Assembly: GCF_900102525.1 (NCBI RefSeq)
Contig: NZ_FNBZ01000005.1
Location: 310,001-374,000 of the forward strand
Reading direction: 5' to 3'
DNA from: Allobosea robiniae
GTDB lineage: Bacteria; Pseudomonadota; Alphaproteobacteria; Rhizobiales; Beijerinckiaceae
DNA: 64,000 nt
Each line of letters starts with the position of its first letter. Within the stretch, counting starts at the first letter, position 1. Shown piece after piece: positions 36,948 through 44,770 of this stretch. Under the pieces are notes generated by a model. That model was not told where the DNA came from. It saw nothing but the letters and a program-made list of their open reading frames with translations, and searched no databases. The translations under genes and the position numbers were made by a program.

Positions 36948-37412
36948 TCAGGAAGGCGGCGCCTCGCCGGTTCCGGCTGCCTCGCCGCGGCCGGCCCAGC
37001 GCTCGACCGAATGGTCGATGGCGAGCAGGACGAGCGCGAGCAGCGTTGCCGACGCCACGATGGCATGATCGCCGAGCCCGGCGGCGCAACCGAGCGCGGC
37101 GGTGACCCATATCGCCGCGGCCGTGGTCAGGCCCGTCGGCGTCGAATCGCCCCGGCGCAGGACGATGACGCCCGCACCCAGGAAACCGATCCCGGTCAGC
37201 AAGCCCTGGACGACGCGGCTGGCGGCGTCAGCCTCCTGCGGTTCGCTGAAGATCGTCGCGGCAGCGGCCGTGCCCAATCCGACCAGACCGAAAGTGCGGA
37301 TCCCAGCCGCCCGCTGCTTGTTGGTCCGCTCCCAGCCGACGACGATGCCGGCAGCCATCCCTGCCAGCAGCCTGAGCAGGAGATCCAGCTCTCCCCACAG
37401 AAAACCACTCAT
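36948..37412 (-). CDS. mgtC: MgtC/SapB-family membrane protein
   Basis: A 154-residue integral membrane protein. The N-terminal LLRLLAGMAAGIVVGWERT and the central LLTGIGFLGAGVIV are typical of the MgtC/SapB domain; four or five hydrophobic segments follow. Length is that of the short form without the C-terminal ACT-like domain. Family members are linked to magnesium limitation and to regulation of F-type ATPase, but many environmental homologues are uncharacterised. It stands alone between aidB/tetR and cobO, with no obvious link to cobalamin. Confidence 0.85.
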   Translation of the reverse strand: MSGFLWGELDLLLRLLAGMAAGIVVGWERTNKQRAAGIRTFGLVGLGTAAAATIFSEPQEADAASRVVQGLLTGIGFLGAGVIVLRRGDSTPTGLTTAAAIWVTAALGCAAGLGDHAIVASATLLALVLLAIDHSVERWAGRGEAAGTGEAPPS

Positions 37413-37509
37413 GGCCCACCCCCGAAAACGATGATCGAGGGCAAGAACGCATGAGAACCGCTCGCGTTCGTTCCGTTGCGGAGAGCCGGCAGCCAGTGAG
37501 ATATCGCTT

Positions 37510-38118
37510 TTAGAACTCGATGCCTTCCTGCGCCTTCACGCCGGCAGCAAAATGATGCTTCACCAGCGTCATCTCGGTGACGAGATCGGCTACCTCGATC
37601 AGCTCCGGCTTGGCGTTGCGGCCGGTGACGACGATGTGCAGGTCCGGCCGGCGGGCCGCCAGCGTCGTCACAACCTCGGCCAGCGGCAGATAGTCGTAGC
37701 GCAGGGCGATGTTCAGCTCGTCGAGCACCACAAGCCTGATCCCGGGATCGGCCATCAACTCCTTCGCCTTGGCGAAGGCGCGTTCGGCGGCGGCGATGTC
37801 ACGAGCCTTGTCCTGCGTCTCCCAGGTGAAGCCCTCGCCCATGCTGTGCCAGCTCACCTGATCGCCGAAGGCTTCGAGCGCCTTGCGCTCGCCGGTCGAC
37901 CAGGCACCCTTGATGAACTGCACCACGCCGATCCGCCAGCCATGGCCGAGCGCCCGCAGGATCAGGCCGAAAGCCGCCGTCGATTTGCCCTTGCCGGGGC
38001 CGGTATTGACGATCAGCAGCCCCTTCTCGAGCGTCTTGGAGGCGACCTCGGCGTCCTGTACCGCCTTGCGCTTCTCCATCTTCGCCTTGTGGCGGGCGGC
38101 GTCCTCGGTGTTGGTCAT
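37510..38118 (-). CDS. cobO: Cob(I)yrinic acid a,c-diamide adenosyltransferase CobO
   Basis: A 202-residue CobO/CobA/BtuR-type adenosyltransferase. The P-loop is GPGKGKSTAAFG near residue 40, followed by VVQFIKGAWSTGE; VVLDELNIALRYDYL is the metal and substrate region, and VVTGRNAKPELIEVADLVTE the conserved C-terminus. It attaches the 5'-deoxyadenosyl group from ATP to the cobalt of cob(I)yrinic acid diamide or cobinamide. It starts 13 bases after cobP, in the same direction. Confidence 0.93.
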   Translation of the reverse strand: MTNTEDAARHKAKMEKRKAVQDAEVASKTLEKGLLIVNTGPGKGKSTAAFGLILRALGHGWRIGVVQFIKGAWSTGERKALEAFGDQVSWHSMGEGFTWETQDKARDIAAAERAFAKAKELMADPGIRLVVLDELNIALRYDYLPLAEVVTTLAARRPDLHIVVTGRNAKPELIEVADLVTEMTLVKHHFAAGVKAQEGIEF

Positions 38119-38131
38119 TATCTAATCCGCA

Positions 38132-38650
38132 TCATTTCACGCGCATCGGCAATCCGGCGACCATGAAGACCACGCTGGCCGCCCGCGCCGCAAGCGCCTG
38201 ATGCAGGCGCCCGGCCTCGTCGCGAAAGCGGCGGGCGAGCGCGTTCTCCGGCACGATGCCGAGCCCGACCTCGTTGCCGACAAGCACAAGCGGCGCCGTA
38301 ACGCGCTCGCAGGCAGCGATCAGGACTTCACGAGCGGCGGCCGTATCGCGCTCGGCAAGGATCAGGTTGGTCAACCAGAGCGTCAGGCAATCGACCAGGA
38401 TCGGCCGGCCCGCCGGCTGGGCGGCAATTGCCTCCGCCAGTTCCAGCGGCGCATCGACCGTCTGCCAGCCCGCTGGGCGGCGGGCGCGATGCTCGGCGAT
38501 GCGCGCGCGCATCTCGTCGTCATAAGCCTGGGCGGTGGCGATATAGCTCCAGGGCGCTGGACAAGCCTCGATCAGCGCCTCGGCATGGCGGCTCTTGCCG
38601 GAGCGGGCACCGCCGAGGACGAGGGTGAGGTGGGAAATTTCGTTCGGCAT
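38132..38650 (-). CDS. cobP: Adenosylcobinamide kinase / guanylyltransferase CobP (CobU)
   Basis: A 172-residue bifunctional enzyme of nucleotide loop assembly that phosphorylates adenosylcobinamide and transfers GMP to it. The P-loop is LVLGGARSGKSRHAE; YIATAQAYDDEMRARI and LVDCLTLWLTN are CobU hallmarks. The ATG at 38650 is preferred to one at 38683 because the P-loop then falls at the usual distance from the N-terminus. It is divergent from the riboswitch-led operon across about 70 bases. Confidence 0.92.
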   Translation of the reverse strand: MPNEISHLTLVLGGARSGKSRHAEALIEACPAPWSYIATAQAYDDEMRARIAEHRARRPAGWQTVDAPLELAEAIAAQPAGRPILVDCLTLWLTNLILAERDTAAAREVLIAACERVTAPLVLVGNEVGLGIVPENALARRFRDEAGRLHQALAARAASVVFMVAGLPMRVK

Positions 38651-38718
38651 CGTGGAAGCAGGGTTCAAAAGACCATCCTGCATTGCACAGCGGCACGGCG
38701 AAGGCTAATGATCGTCGC

Positions 38719-38882
38719 TGACGGTGCCTCCGCGAGGAGGTGAAAAGGGAACGCGGTGCGAGACCGCGGCTGCCCCCGCAACTGTAAGCGGATGTCCTTC
38801 GCCATCGGCCACTGGAGCGCCCGCTCCGGGAAGGCGGCAAGGGACGCGAAGTCCGTGAGCCAGGAGACCTGCCGTCAACCCG
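38719..38882 (+). ncRNA. Cobalamin riboswitch
   Basis: The conserved parts of the class appear in order: GGTGCC with GGAGGTGAAAAGGGAA (P3 side and J region, 38723-38751), CCCCCGCAACTGTAAGCGGA (38773-38792), CCACTG...GGGAAGG (38819-38834) and GAAGTCCGTGAGCCAGGAGA then CCTGCC (38848-38873, the B12 box). It lies directly upstream of cbtB and should shut down the cobalt-import and corrin genes when adenosylcobalamin is plentiful. Mode of action, on translation or termination, is not decided; I see no clear U-run terminator before the cbtB start. Confidence 0.95.
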
Positions 38883-38927
38883 CAGAGATCCAACCGGCTG
38901 CCGGCGGGGCGGCCACGGAGAACGCAT

Positions 38928-39104
38928 ATGAACACCGTTTCGGTTTCCACCCCCACACTCAGCGTTTCGGAACGCGTCAAGGCGGTCGCAGCCGCGCTCG
39001 TGATCGGCGTCGCGCTGATCTATACGACCGGCTTCGCGGCTTCGACGAATGTCCACAACGCCGCGCACGACACCCGTCACGGCCTCGCCTTCCCCTGCCA
39101 CTGA
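38928..39104 (+). CDS. cbtB: Cobalt transporter subunit CbtB
   Basis: A 58-residue protein starting MNTVSVSTPTLSVSERVK. One hydrophobic helix (residues 18-38) is followed by a His-rich end, NVHNAAHDTRHGLAFPCH, the CbtB pattern of one membrane segment with C-terminal histidines. With CbtA it forms a predicted cobalt uptake system found under cobalamin riboswitches. The riboswitch ends about 45 bases upstream and cbtA begins 12 bases downstream. Confidence 0.93.
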   Translation: MNTVSVSTPTLSVSERVKAVAAALVIGVALIYTTGFAASTNVHNAAHDTRHGLAFPCH

Positions 39105-39116
39105 GGGAAAGCATCC

Positions 39117-39857
39117 ATGATCACGCGTGTTCTCACGGTCAGCATTCTGGCCGGGCTTCTGGCTGGCTTGATCGTCGCCGCCCTGCAGCATGTCACCACC
39201 ACCCCACTCATTCTCAAGGCCGAGACCTATGAGGCGGCGCTGGCGCTGAAAGCGCCGACGCTCGCCGCGTTCGACGGCGAGGCGAAACTCATCCTCGCAC
39301 ACGGCCCGGCAGGCGATGCGCCCGGCCACGACCATGCCGAATGGAAGCCGCAAGACGGCTTCCAGCGCACCCTCTTCACCGGCGCGGTGACGATCGCGAC
39401 CGCGATCGGCTTCGCGGCGCTGCTGCTGGCCGGCATGATCGCGGCCGGCGACGGCATCGACCAGCGCAGCGCGCTTGTCTGGGGCGCCTGCGGCTTCCTC
39501 GCGCTCGGGCTCGCCCCGGCGATGGGGCTGCCCCCCGAACTGCCGGGTGCAGCCTCGGCCGCATTGGAGCAACGCCAGCTCTGGTGGCTCTGGACCGCCA
39601 TCGCCACGGGGGTCGGGCTGTTCCTGTTCCTGCGCTTCGATCGGCCCTGGCTGAAACTCGTCGCCGTGGTCCTGATCCTGCTCCCGCATGTCGTCGGCGC
39701 CCCGCATCCGGCCGTGCCGGAGAGCAAGGTTCCGGCCGAGGTCGCCGCCCATTTCGCGGCGCTCTCGCTCGGTATCCAGGCCGCGCTCTGGCTCGTCACC
39801 GCCTTCATGGTCGGCGTGCTCTGGCCGTGGGCGAACCGCCGGTCAGCGGAAGCCTGA
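39117..39857 (+). CDS. cbtA: Cobalt transporter subunit CbtA
   Basis: A 246-residue membrane protein with about five or six hydrophobic helices, the first at residues 5-25 (SILAGLLAGLIVAALQHVTT). HGPAGDAPGHDHAEWKP near 65-80 is a His/Asp-rich loop after the first helix that may bind metal, and the last part has LPHVVGAPHPAV. These match the CbtA family. GAGGGAAAG stands just upstream of the ATG at 39117. Confidence 0.92.
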   Translation: MITRVLTVSILAGLLAGLIVAALQHVTTTPLILKAETYEAALALKAPTLAAFDGEAKLILAHGPAGDAPGHDHAEWKPQDGFQRTLFTGAVTIATAIGFAALLLAGMIAAGDGIDQRSALVWGACGFLALGLAPAMGLPPELPGAASAALEQRQLWWLWTAIATGVGLFLFLRFDRPWLKLVAVVLILLPHVVGAPHPAVPESKVPAEVAAHFAALSLGIQAALWLVTAFMVGVLWPWANRRSAEA

Positions 39858-39867
39858 AGGCAAGCCA

Positions 39868-40257
39868 ATGTCCGAGGGCGACCTCACCATCCATGTCTGC
39901 ACGGCCTGCCGCCGCGCCCGCGCCGATCTCCCGGAAGGCTATGACCAGCCGGGTCTGGCACTGGCCGAGCGCCTCGCCGAACAGCTCAAAGCCAAGGGCA
40001 GCACGATCCCCGTGCTGCCCGTCGAGTGCCTCTGCGTCTGCAAGCGGCCCTGCACCATCGCGCTCAGCGCCGATGGCAAATGGACTTACCTGATCGGCGA
40101 TCTCGACACCGACACCCATCTCGACGAGATCGTCGGCGCCGCGGAGGCCTATGCCGCCAGCGCCAACGGCATCGTTCCCTGGAAAGAGCGGCCGCAGTCC
40201 TTCCGCAAGGGCGTGGTCGCACGCGTGCCGCCTCTGCCGGCGCGCCAGCAAGGATGA
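39868..40257 (+). CDS. DUF1636 family protein, Cys-rich (possible metal or Fe-S protein)
   Basis: A 129-residue protein with two cysteine groups: VCTACRR near residue 10 and VECLCVCKRPCTIAL near residue 53. The spacing is that of the DUF1636 family, which resembles thioredoxin-like [2Fe-2S] ferredoxins and is usually found beside cobalamin genes. Its function is not established; a cobalt or iron-sulfur role in corrin synthesis is inference. It sits between cbtA and cobW and ends four bases before cobW. Confidence 0.8.
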   Translation: MSEGDLTIHVCTACRRARADLPEGYDQPGLALAERLAEQLKAKGSTIPVLPVECLCVCKRPCTIALSADGKWTYLIGDLDTDTHLDEIVGAAEAYAASANGIVPWKERPQSFRKGVVARVPPLPARQQG

Positions 40258-40261
40258 CATC

Positions 40262-41317
40262 ATGAACGCTCCGCAGACCGCCAATCTCGGCAAGACGCCT
40301 TGCACCATCATCACCGGCTTCCTCGGCGCCGGTAAGACGACGCTGGTGCGCCATCTCCTCGAGAATGCGCAGGGCAAGAAGCTCGCCGTGCTCGTCAACG
40401 AATTCGGCGATCTCGGCTTCGACGGCGAATTCCTCAAGGGCTGCGGCATCGCCGGCTGCAGCGACGAGGATGTCGTCGAATTGCCGAATGGCTGCATCTG
40501 CTGCACCGTCGCCGACGATTTCGTGCCGGCGCTGGAAAAGCTGCTGAACCGGCCGAACCCGCCGGAGCACATCCTGATCGAGACCTCCGGCCTCGCCCTG
40601 CCGAAGCCGCTCGTCACGGCCTTCAACTGGCCGGCGATCCGCTCGCGCGTCACCGTCGACGGCGTCATCGCCGTGGTCGACGGCCCGGCCGTGGCCGAAG
40701 GCCAGTTCGCCGATGATCCGGAAGCGCTTGCGGCGCAGAAGGCGGCCGACGCTTCCGTCGATCACGACAACCCGCTGGAAGAGGTGTTCGAGGACCAGAT
40801 CCTCTGCGCCGACCTGATCCTGCTGAACAAGAGCGACCTCGTCGACGAGGCCGGCCGCGCGCGGGTGAAGGCCGAGATCGCCGAACACCTGCCGAAGGCG
40901 ATCAAGATCGTCGAGACCGCCCATGGCAAGGTCGAGCCGGCGCTGATCGTCGGCCTCGGTGCCGCTGCCGAAAGCGATCTCGCCGCGCGCCCCTCGCATC
41001 ATGGCGAGGGCGAGCATGACCACGACCATGACGATTTCGACTCGGTCGCCGTGCCGCTGCCGGCGGGCCTGTCGCCGGAGGAGCTCACGGCGCGCGTCGC
41101 CAAGGCCGCCGAGGCCGAGGGCGTGCTGCGGCTCAAGGGCTTCACAGCCGTACCGGGCAAGCCGATGCGCCTCGTCGTGCAGGGCGTCGGCCGGCGCGTC
41201 GGTCATCATTTCGACCGGGCCTGGGGTGCGAGCGAGCCGCGCGACGGCCGCCTCACCGTGATCGGGCTCAAGGGCTTCGATCTCAAGGCCGTGGAAGCGG
41301 CGCTCGCGGGGGCGTAA
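40262..41317 (+). CDS. cobW: CobW-type metal chaperone GTPase
   Basis: A 351-residue G3E-family GTPase. Walker A is GFLGAGKTTLVRH near residue 20, the metal site is GCICCTV (CxCC), and the guanine motif is LLNKSDLVDEAG. A His/Asp-rich stretch (HHGEGEHDHDHDD) precedes the C-terminal CobW_C domain. In cobalamin operons it is thought to deliver cobalt to the CobN-containing chelatase. AAGGATG upstream of the ATG is a good ribosome-binding site. The next gene, cobN, begins nine bases after its stop. Confidence 0.93.
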   Translation: MNAPQTANLGKTPCTIITGFLGAGKTTLVRHLLENAQGKKLAVLVNEFGDLGFDGEFLKGCGIAGCSDEDVVELPNGCICCTVADDFVPALEKLLNRPNPPEHILIETSGLALPKPLVTAFNWPAIRSRVTVDGVIAVVDGPAVAEGQFADDPEALAAQKAADASVDHDNPLEEVFEDQILCADLILLNKSDLVDEAGRARVKAEIAEHLPKAIKIVETAHGKVEPALIVGLGAAAESDLAARPSHHGEGEHDHDHDDFDSVAVPLPAGLSPEELTARVAKAAEAEGVLRLKGFTAVPGKPMRLVVQGVGRRVGHHFDRAWGASEPRDGRLTVIGLKGFDLKAVEAALAGA

Positions 41318-41326
41318 CCTCAACCG

Positions 41327-44300
41327 ATGCACCTTCTCCCGACCAGCGAGATCAGGCTCGACGACGGCGAGGACGCCGTCGATCTCGCCCTGCTGCCGGG
41401 AGATGTGCTCGTTCTGTCCTTCACCGACAGCGACCTTTCGGCGCTGGCGGTGGCGGCAGGTGACAGCAACCTGTCGGTGCGGCTCGCGCCGCTCCGACGC
41501 CTGAAGCATCCCCTCTCGGTCGATTTCCTGATCGAGAAGACGGCTGCGCAATGCCGCTTCGTGCTGGTGCGCTGCCTCGGCGGGCTCGATTACTGGCGCT
41601 ACGGCATCGAGCAGCTCGGCGCGGCTTGCCGCGAGCGCGGCATTCCGCTTGCGATCCTGCCCGGCGACGAGCGCGACGACCCGCGCCTCGGCGAGCATGC
41701 GACGGTGCCGGCGGGTTTCGCAGCCGAACTGCTGGCCTATTTCCAGGCTGGCGGCGGCGCCGCGAACATGCGGCGGCTGCTCGAGCAGACCGGGCGATAC
41801 CTGGCCGCGTCGCACGACGCGCAGGACCTCGCTCCGCTCACGCTGCCCTCTTTCTTCGCGCTCAGCCGCAACGGCACGCCCCTGCCCTGGCGCGAAGCGC
41901 TCGCCGCCCTTTCCGCCGACAAGCCGCTCGTCCCGGTCCTGCAATATCGCTCCGGCGTCGCGGCCGGCGATACCGCCATGGGCGAGGCGGTCGCTGCCGC
42001 CCTCGCCGCGCGCGATCTTGCCCCCCTTCCGCTCGCGCTGACCAGCCTGAAAGATCCGTCGGCCACTGCCGAACTCGCGGCGCTGATCGCAATGCGCAAG
42101 CCGGCTCTGATCGTCACCACCACCGCCTTTTCCGCGCGTGGAGGTGACGATTTCGTGCTCGACGGCGCCGATTGCCCGATCCTGCAAGCCGTGCCGGTCG
42201 GCAGCCCGCGCGAAGCCTGGGACGCCTCGCCGCGCGGGCTTTCCGCCGCCGATCTCGCCATGCAGGTGGCACTTCCCGAATTCGACGGACGCATCGGCGC
42301 CGTGCCGGTCGCCTTCAAGGCCGAGGAGACCGACCCGGCGACCGGCCTGTCCATCCGCCGGCTTGTACCGGATGCCGACGGCATCGCGGCACTGGCCGAT
42401 CTGGCTAATGGCTGGATCGCGCTGGCCCGGAAACCCGTCGCCGAACGCCGGCTCGCGCTGGTGATGTCGGATTATCCCGCACGCGGCGGCCGGGCCGGCT
42501 TCGCCGTCGGTCTCGACACGCCCGCAAGCGTGATCGCGATCAGGGACTTGCTGGCGGGCGCGGGGTATGAAGTTGGCTCGTCCACCAACACCCCTTCGCC
42601 GGTCATCTCGGGCGACCAAGGGGAGACCCGGGATCCATGCCTGAGCCTTTCCGAGCGGCGTTCCAGCGTGGATCCCGGATCGGCGCCGCTGACGCGGCTT
42701 GTCCGGGATGACGATGAGGGACTGACAGAGGGGGCCTTGCTGATGGCCTCGCTCACCGCAGGCCCTGCAAGCCTGAACCTCCCGGTTGCGGCCTATCGCG
42801 ACTGGCTCGCGACCATCCCCGCCCTAGCGCGCGACGCCCTCGCCGCCAGCCACGACGAGCCCGAGGTCGACCCGGCTTGCCGCAATGGCGCCTTCCATTT
42901 CCGCGCCGTGCGCCATGGCCATCTCACCGTCGCCCTGCAGCCGCCGCGCGACGTCACGCCCGATCGCAAGGCGCGCTATCACGACCCCGACGCGCCGCCT
43001 GGCCATGGTTATCTCGCGTTCTATCTGGCACTGCGGCAGACGGAGGCCATCGACGCACTGATCCATCTCGGCACGCACGGGACTATGGAATGGCTGCCGG
43101 GCAAGGCGGTCGCGCTTTCCTCCGGCTGCTGGCCGCGCCTCGCGGTCAGCGGGCTGCCGGTGATCTATCCCTATGTCGTCGACGACCCCGGCGAAGCAGC
43201 CCCCGCAAAGCGCCGGCTCTCCGCGGTGACACTCGGCCATCTGCCGCCGCCGCTGGCCGAGACGGAAGCCGCCGGCGAGACCGCCCTGCTGCGCGACCTC
43301 GTCGAGGAGTTCTCGCAGGCGCAGGTGCTCGATCCGCGCCGCGCGGATATCGTCGCAGCTGAAATCCGCTCCCGCGCCGAAGCGGCCGGGCTCGCGGCCT
43401 CCTGCGGTGTTGCTGATGATACCGAGATGAACGAGGCACTGACGCGGCTCGACGCGCATCTCTGCGACATCGCCGAACTGCCCTTCCGCAACGGTCTGCA
43501 CATTTTCGGGCAATCCGAGATCGACCCGGGTTCAGCCCGCAACGAACGTGAAAATCTGCTGCGCGCCCTCGACGGCCGCTTCGTCGTGCCCGGCCCCGCC
43601 GGCTCACCGCATCGAGGCCGGCCGGACGTGCTGCCCACCGGGCGCAATCTCTCGACGCTCGACCCCAGGGCGATCCCGACACGTGCTGCCACCCGGCTCG
43701 GCCTGCTCGCGGCACAGGCGGTGGTCTCGCGCCATCTGCAGGATCATGGCGATTACCCGAGACGGGTCGTCATGGACCTCTGGGCCTCGCCGACGCTCCG
43801 CTCGGGCGGCGAGGATATCGCCCACGCGCTCGCCCTGATGGGCGTCGAGCCGCTCTGGGACAACGCCTCGACCCGCGTCACCGGCTTCAGCATCATCCCG
43901 CAGCCGAAGCTCGCCTATCCGCGCCTCGACGTGACCGTGCGCATCTCCGGCACCTTCCGCGATACGTTTCCGGGGCAAATCGCCTTGCTCGACCAGGCCG
44001 CACGCGCGGTGGCTGCGCTGGACGAGCCGGATGACTGGAACGAGCCGGCCGCCGCCCGCCGTCGCGGCGAGCATGGCGCCCGCATCTTCGGCGCCGCGCC
44101 CGGCCGCTATGGCGCGGCGATGGCCGATCGCGTGCTCGACGGCGACTGGACCGAACGCGTGGAATTGGGTGCCGCTTATCTCGCAGCTTCCGACCATGCC
44201 TATGGCGGGCCGGAAGGGGTCGGCACGGCTAATCCCAGCTTTGCCGCGCGCATCAAAACCTCCGACGCCTTCATCCATGTCAGCGACACCGCCGGGCGCG

Positions 44301-44770
44301 ACATCCTCGAAGCGAGCAGCGCCGCCGACGTCATCGGCGGACTTGCGGCGGCGGCGAAGGCGCTCGGCGCCGATCCCGTGCTCTACAGTCTCGACAGCTC
44401 GAACCCGGAAGCGCCGAAGGCGCGCACGCTGGCGCAGGACATCGCCCGCATCGTCCATGGCCGGTTGACGCATCCACACTGGATTGCCGCCCAGCTCGCC
44501 CATGGCTGGCGCGGGGCGGCGGAACTAGCGGAGGCGGTCGACACGCTTTTCGTCTTCGCGGCGAGCACGGATGCCGTCGCGAATGGGCTGTTCGATGCCG
44601 TGTTCCAGGCCTATTGCGCCGATCCGCAGGTCTGGGCAGCACTGGAAGCGGCCAATGCGCCGGCTGCGGCCTCGATCCGTTCGCGATTGGCGGAGGCGGC
44701 GCGGCGCGGGCTCTGGAGCAGCCGGCGGAATTCTGTCGGTGCCTTTCTGGCGAGGGAGGCGGCAGAATGA
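41327..44770 (+). CDS. cobN: Cobaltochelatase large subunit CobN
   Basis: A 1147-residue protein of the CobN/magnesium-chelatase H family that inserts cobalt into hydrogenobyrinic acid a,c-diamide together with CobS and CobT, which are not in the window. Clear family stretches are LIHLGTHGTMEWLPGKAVALS, PAKRRLSAVTLGHLPPPL, NGLHIFGQ and the C-terminal ALEAANAPAAASIRSRLAEA. Residues 426-462 do not look like CobN: they are encoded by a 112-base palindromic repeat and read through in frame. The stop overlaps cobG by four bases. Confidence 0.94.
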   Translation: MHLLPTSEIRLDDGEDAVDLALLPGDVLVLSFTDSDLSALAVAAGDSNLSVRLAPLRRLKHPLSVDFLIEKTAAQCRFVLVRCLGGLDYWRYGIEQLGAACRERGIPLAILPGDERDDPRLGEHATVPAGFAAELLAYFQAGGGAANMRRLLEQTGRYLAASHDAQDLAPLTLPSFFALSRNGTPLPWREALAALSADKPLVPVLQYRSGVAAGDTAMGEAVAAALAARDLAPLPLALTSLKDPSATAELAALIAMRKPALIVTTTAFSARGGDDFVLDGADCPILQAVPVGSPREAWDASPRGLSAADLAMQVALPEFDGRIGAVPVAFKAEETDPATGLSIRRLVPDADGIAALADLANGWIALARKPVAERRLALVMSDYPARGGRAGFAVGLDTPASVIAIRDLLAGAGYEVGSSTNTPSPVISGDQGETRDPCLSLSERRSSVDPGSAPLTRLVRDDDEGLTEGALLMASLTAGPASLNLPVAAYRDWLATIPALARDALAASHDEPEVDPACRNGAFHFRAVRHGHLTVALQPPRDVTPDRKARYHDPDAPPGHGYLAFYLALRQTEAIDALIHLGTHGTMEWLPGKAVALSSGCWPRLAVSGLPVIYPYVVDDPGEAAPAKRRLSAVTLGHLPPPLAETEAAGETALLRDLVEEFSQAQVLDPRRADIVAAEIRSRAEAAGLAASCGVADDTEMNEALTRLDAHLCDIAELPFRNGLHIFGQSEIDPGSARNERENLLRALDGRFVVPGPAGSPHRGRPDVLPTGRNLSTLDPRAIPTRAATRLGLLAAQAVVSRHLQDHGDYPRRVVMDLWASPTLRSGGEDIAHALALMGVEPLWDNASTRVTGFSIIPQPKLAYPRLDVTVRISGTFRDTFPGQIALLDQAARAVAALDEPDDWNEPAAARRRGEHGARIFGAAPGRYGAAMADRVLDGDWTERVELGAAYLAASDHAYGGPEGVGTANPSFAARIKTSDAFIHVSDTAGRDILEASSAADVIGGLAAAAKALGADPVLYSLDSSNPEAPKARTLAQDIARIVHGRLTHPHWIAAQLAHGWRGAAELAEAVDTLFVFAASTDAVANGLFDAVFQAYCADPQVWAALEAANAPAAASIRSRLAEAARRGLWSSRRNSVGAFLAREAAE
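42602..42713. repeat. Palindromic repeat element inside cobN (copy A)
   Basis: 112 bases bounded by GTCATCTCGG and CCGGGATGAC, with inner inverted arms ACCCGGGATCCATG and GTGGATCCCGG. The same ends and arms occur in the intergenic element at 58189-58285. In cobN it is translated without a stop and keeps frame. Confidence 0.85.

Noticed and set aside
38520..39752. A 410-codon minus-strand frame crossing the riboswitch and cbtBA
   Set aside because: It covers a well-formed cobalamin riboswitch and two recognisable genes on the other strand.
40064..42619. An 851-codon open frame on the minus strand over cobW and the start of cobN
   Set aside because: It runs antisense to two genes with clear motifs, has no family character and is rich in Arg, Gly and Asp as expected of a shadow frame in GC-rich DNA.
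42602..42713. Possible frameshift or assembly error in cobN at the repeat
   Set aside because: Frame is kept on both sides, no stop occurs, and normal CobN sequence resumes directly after it.
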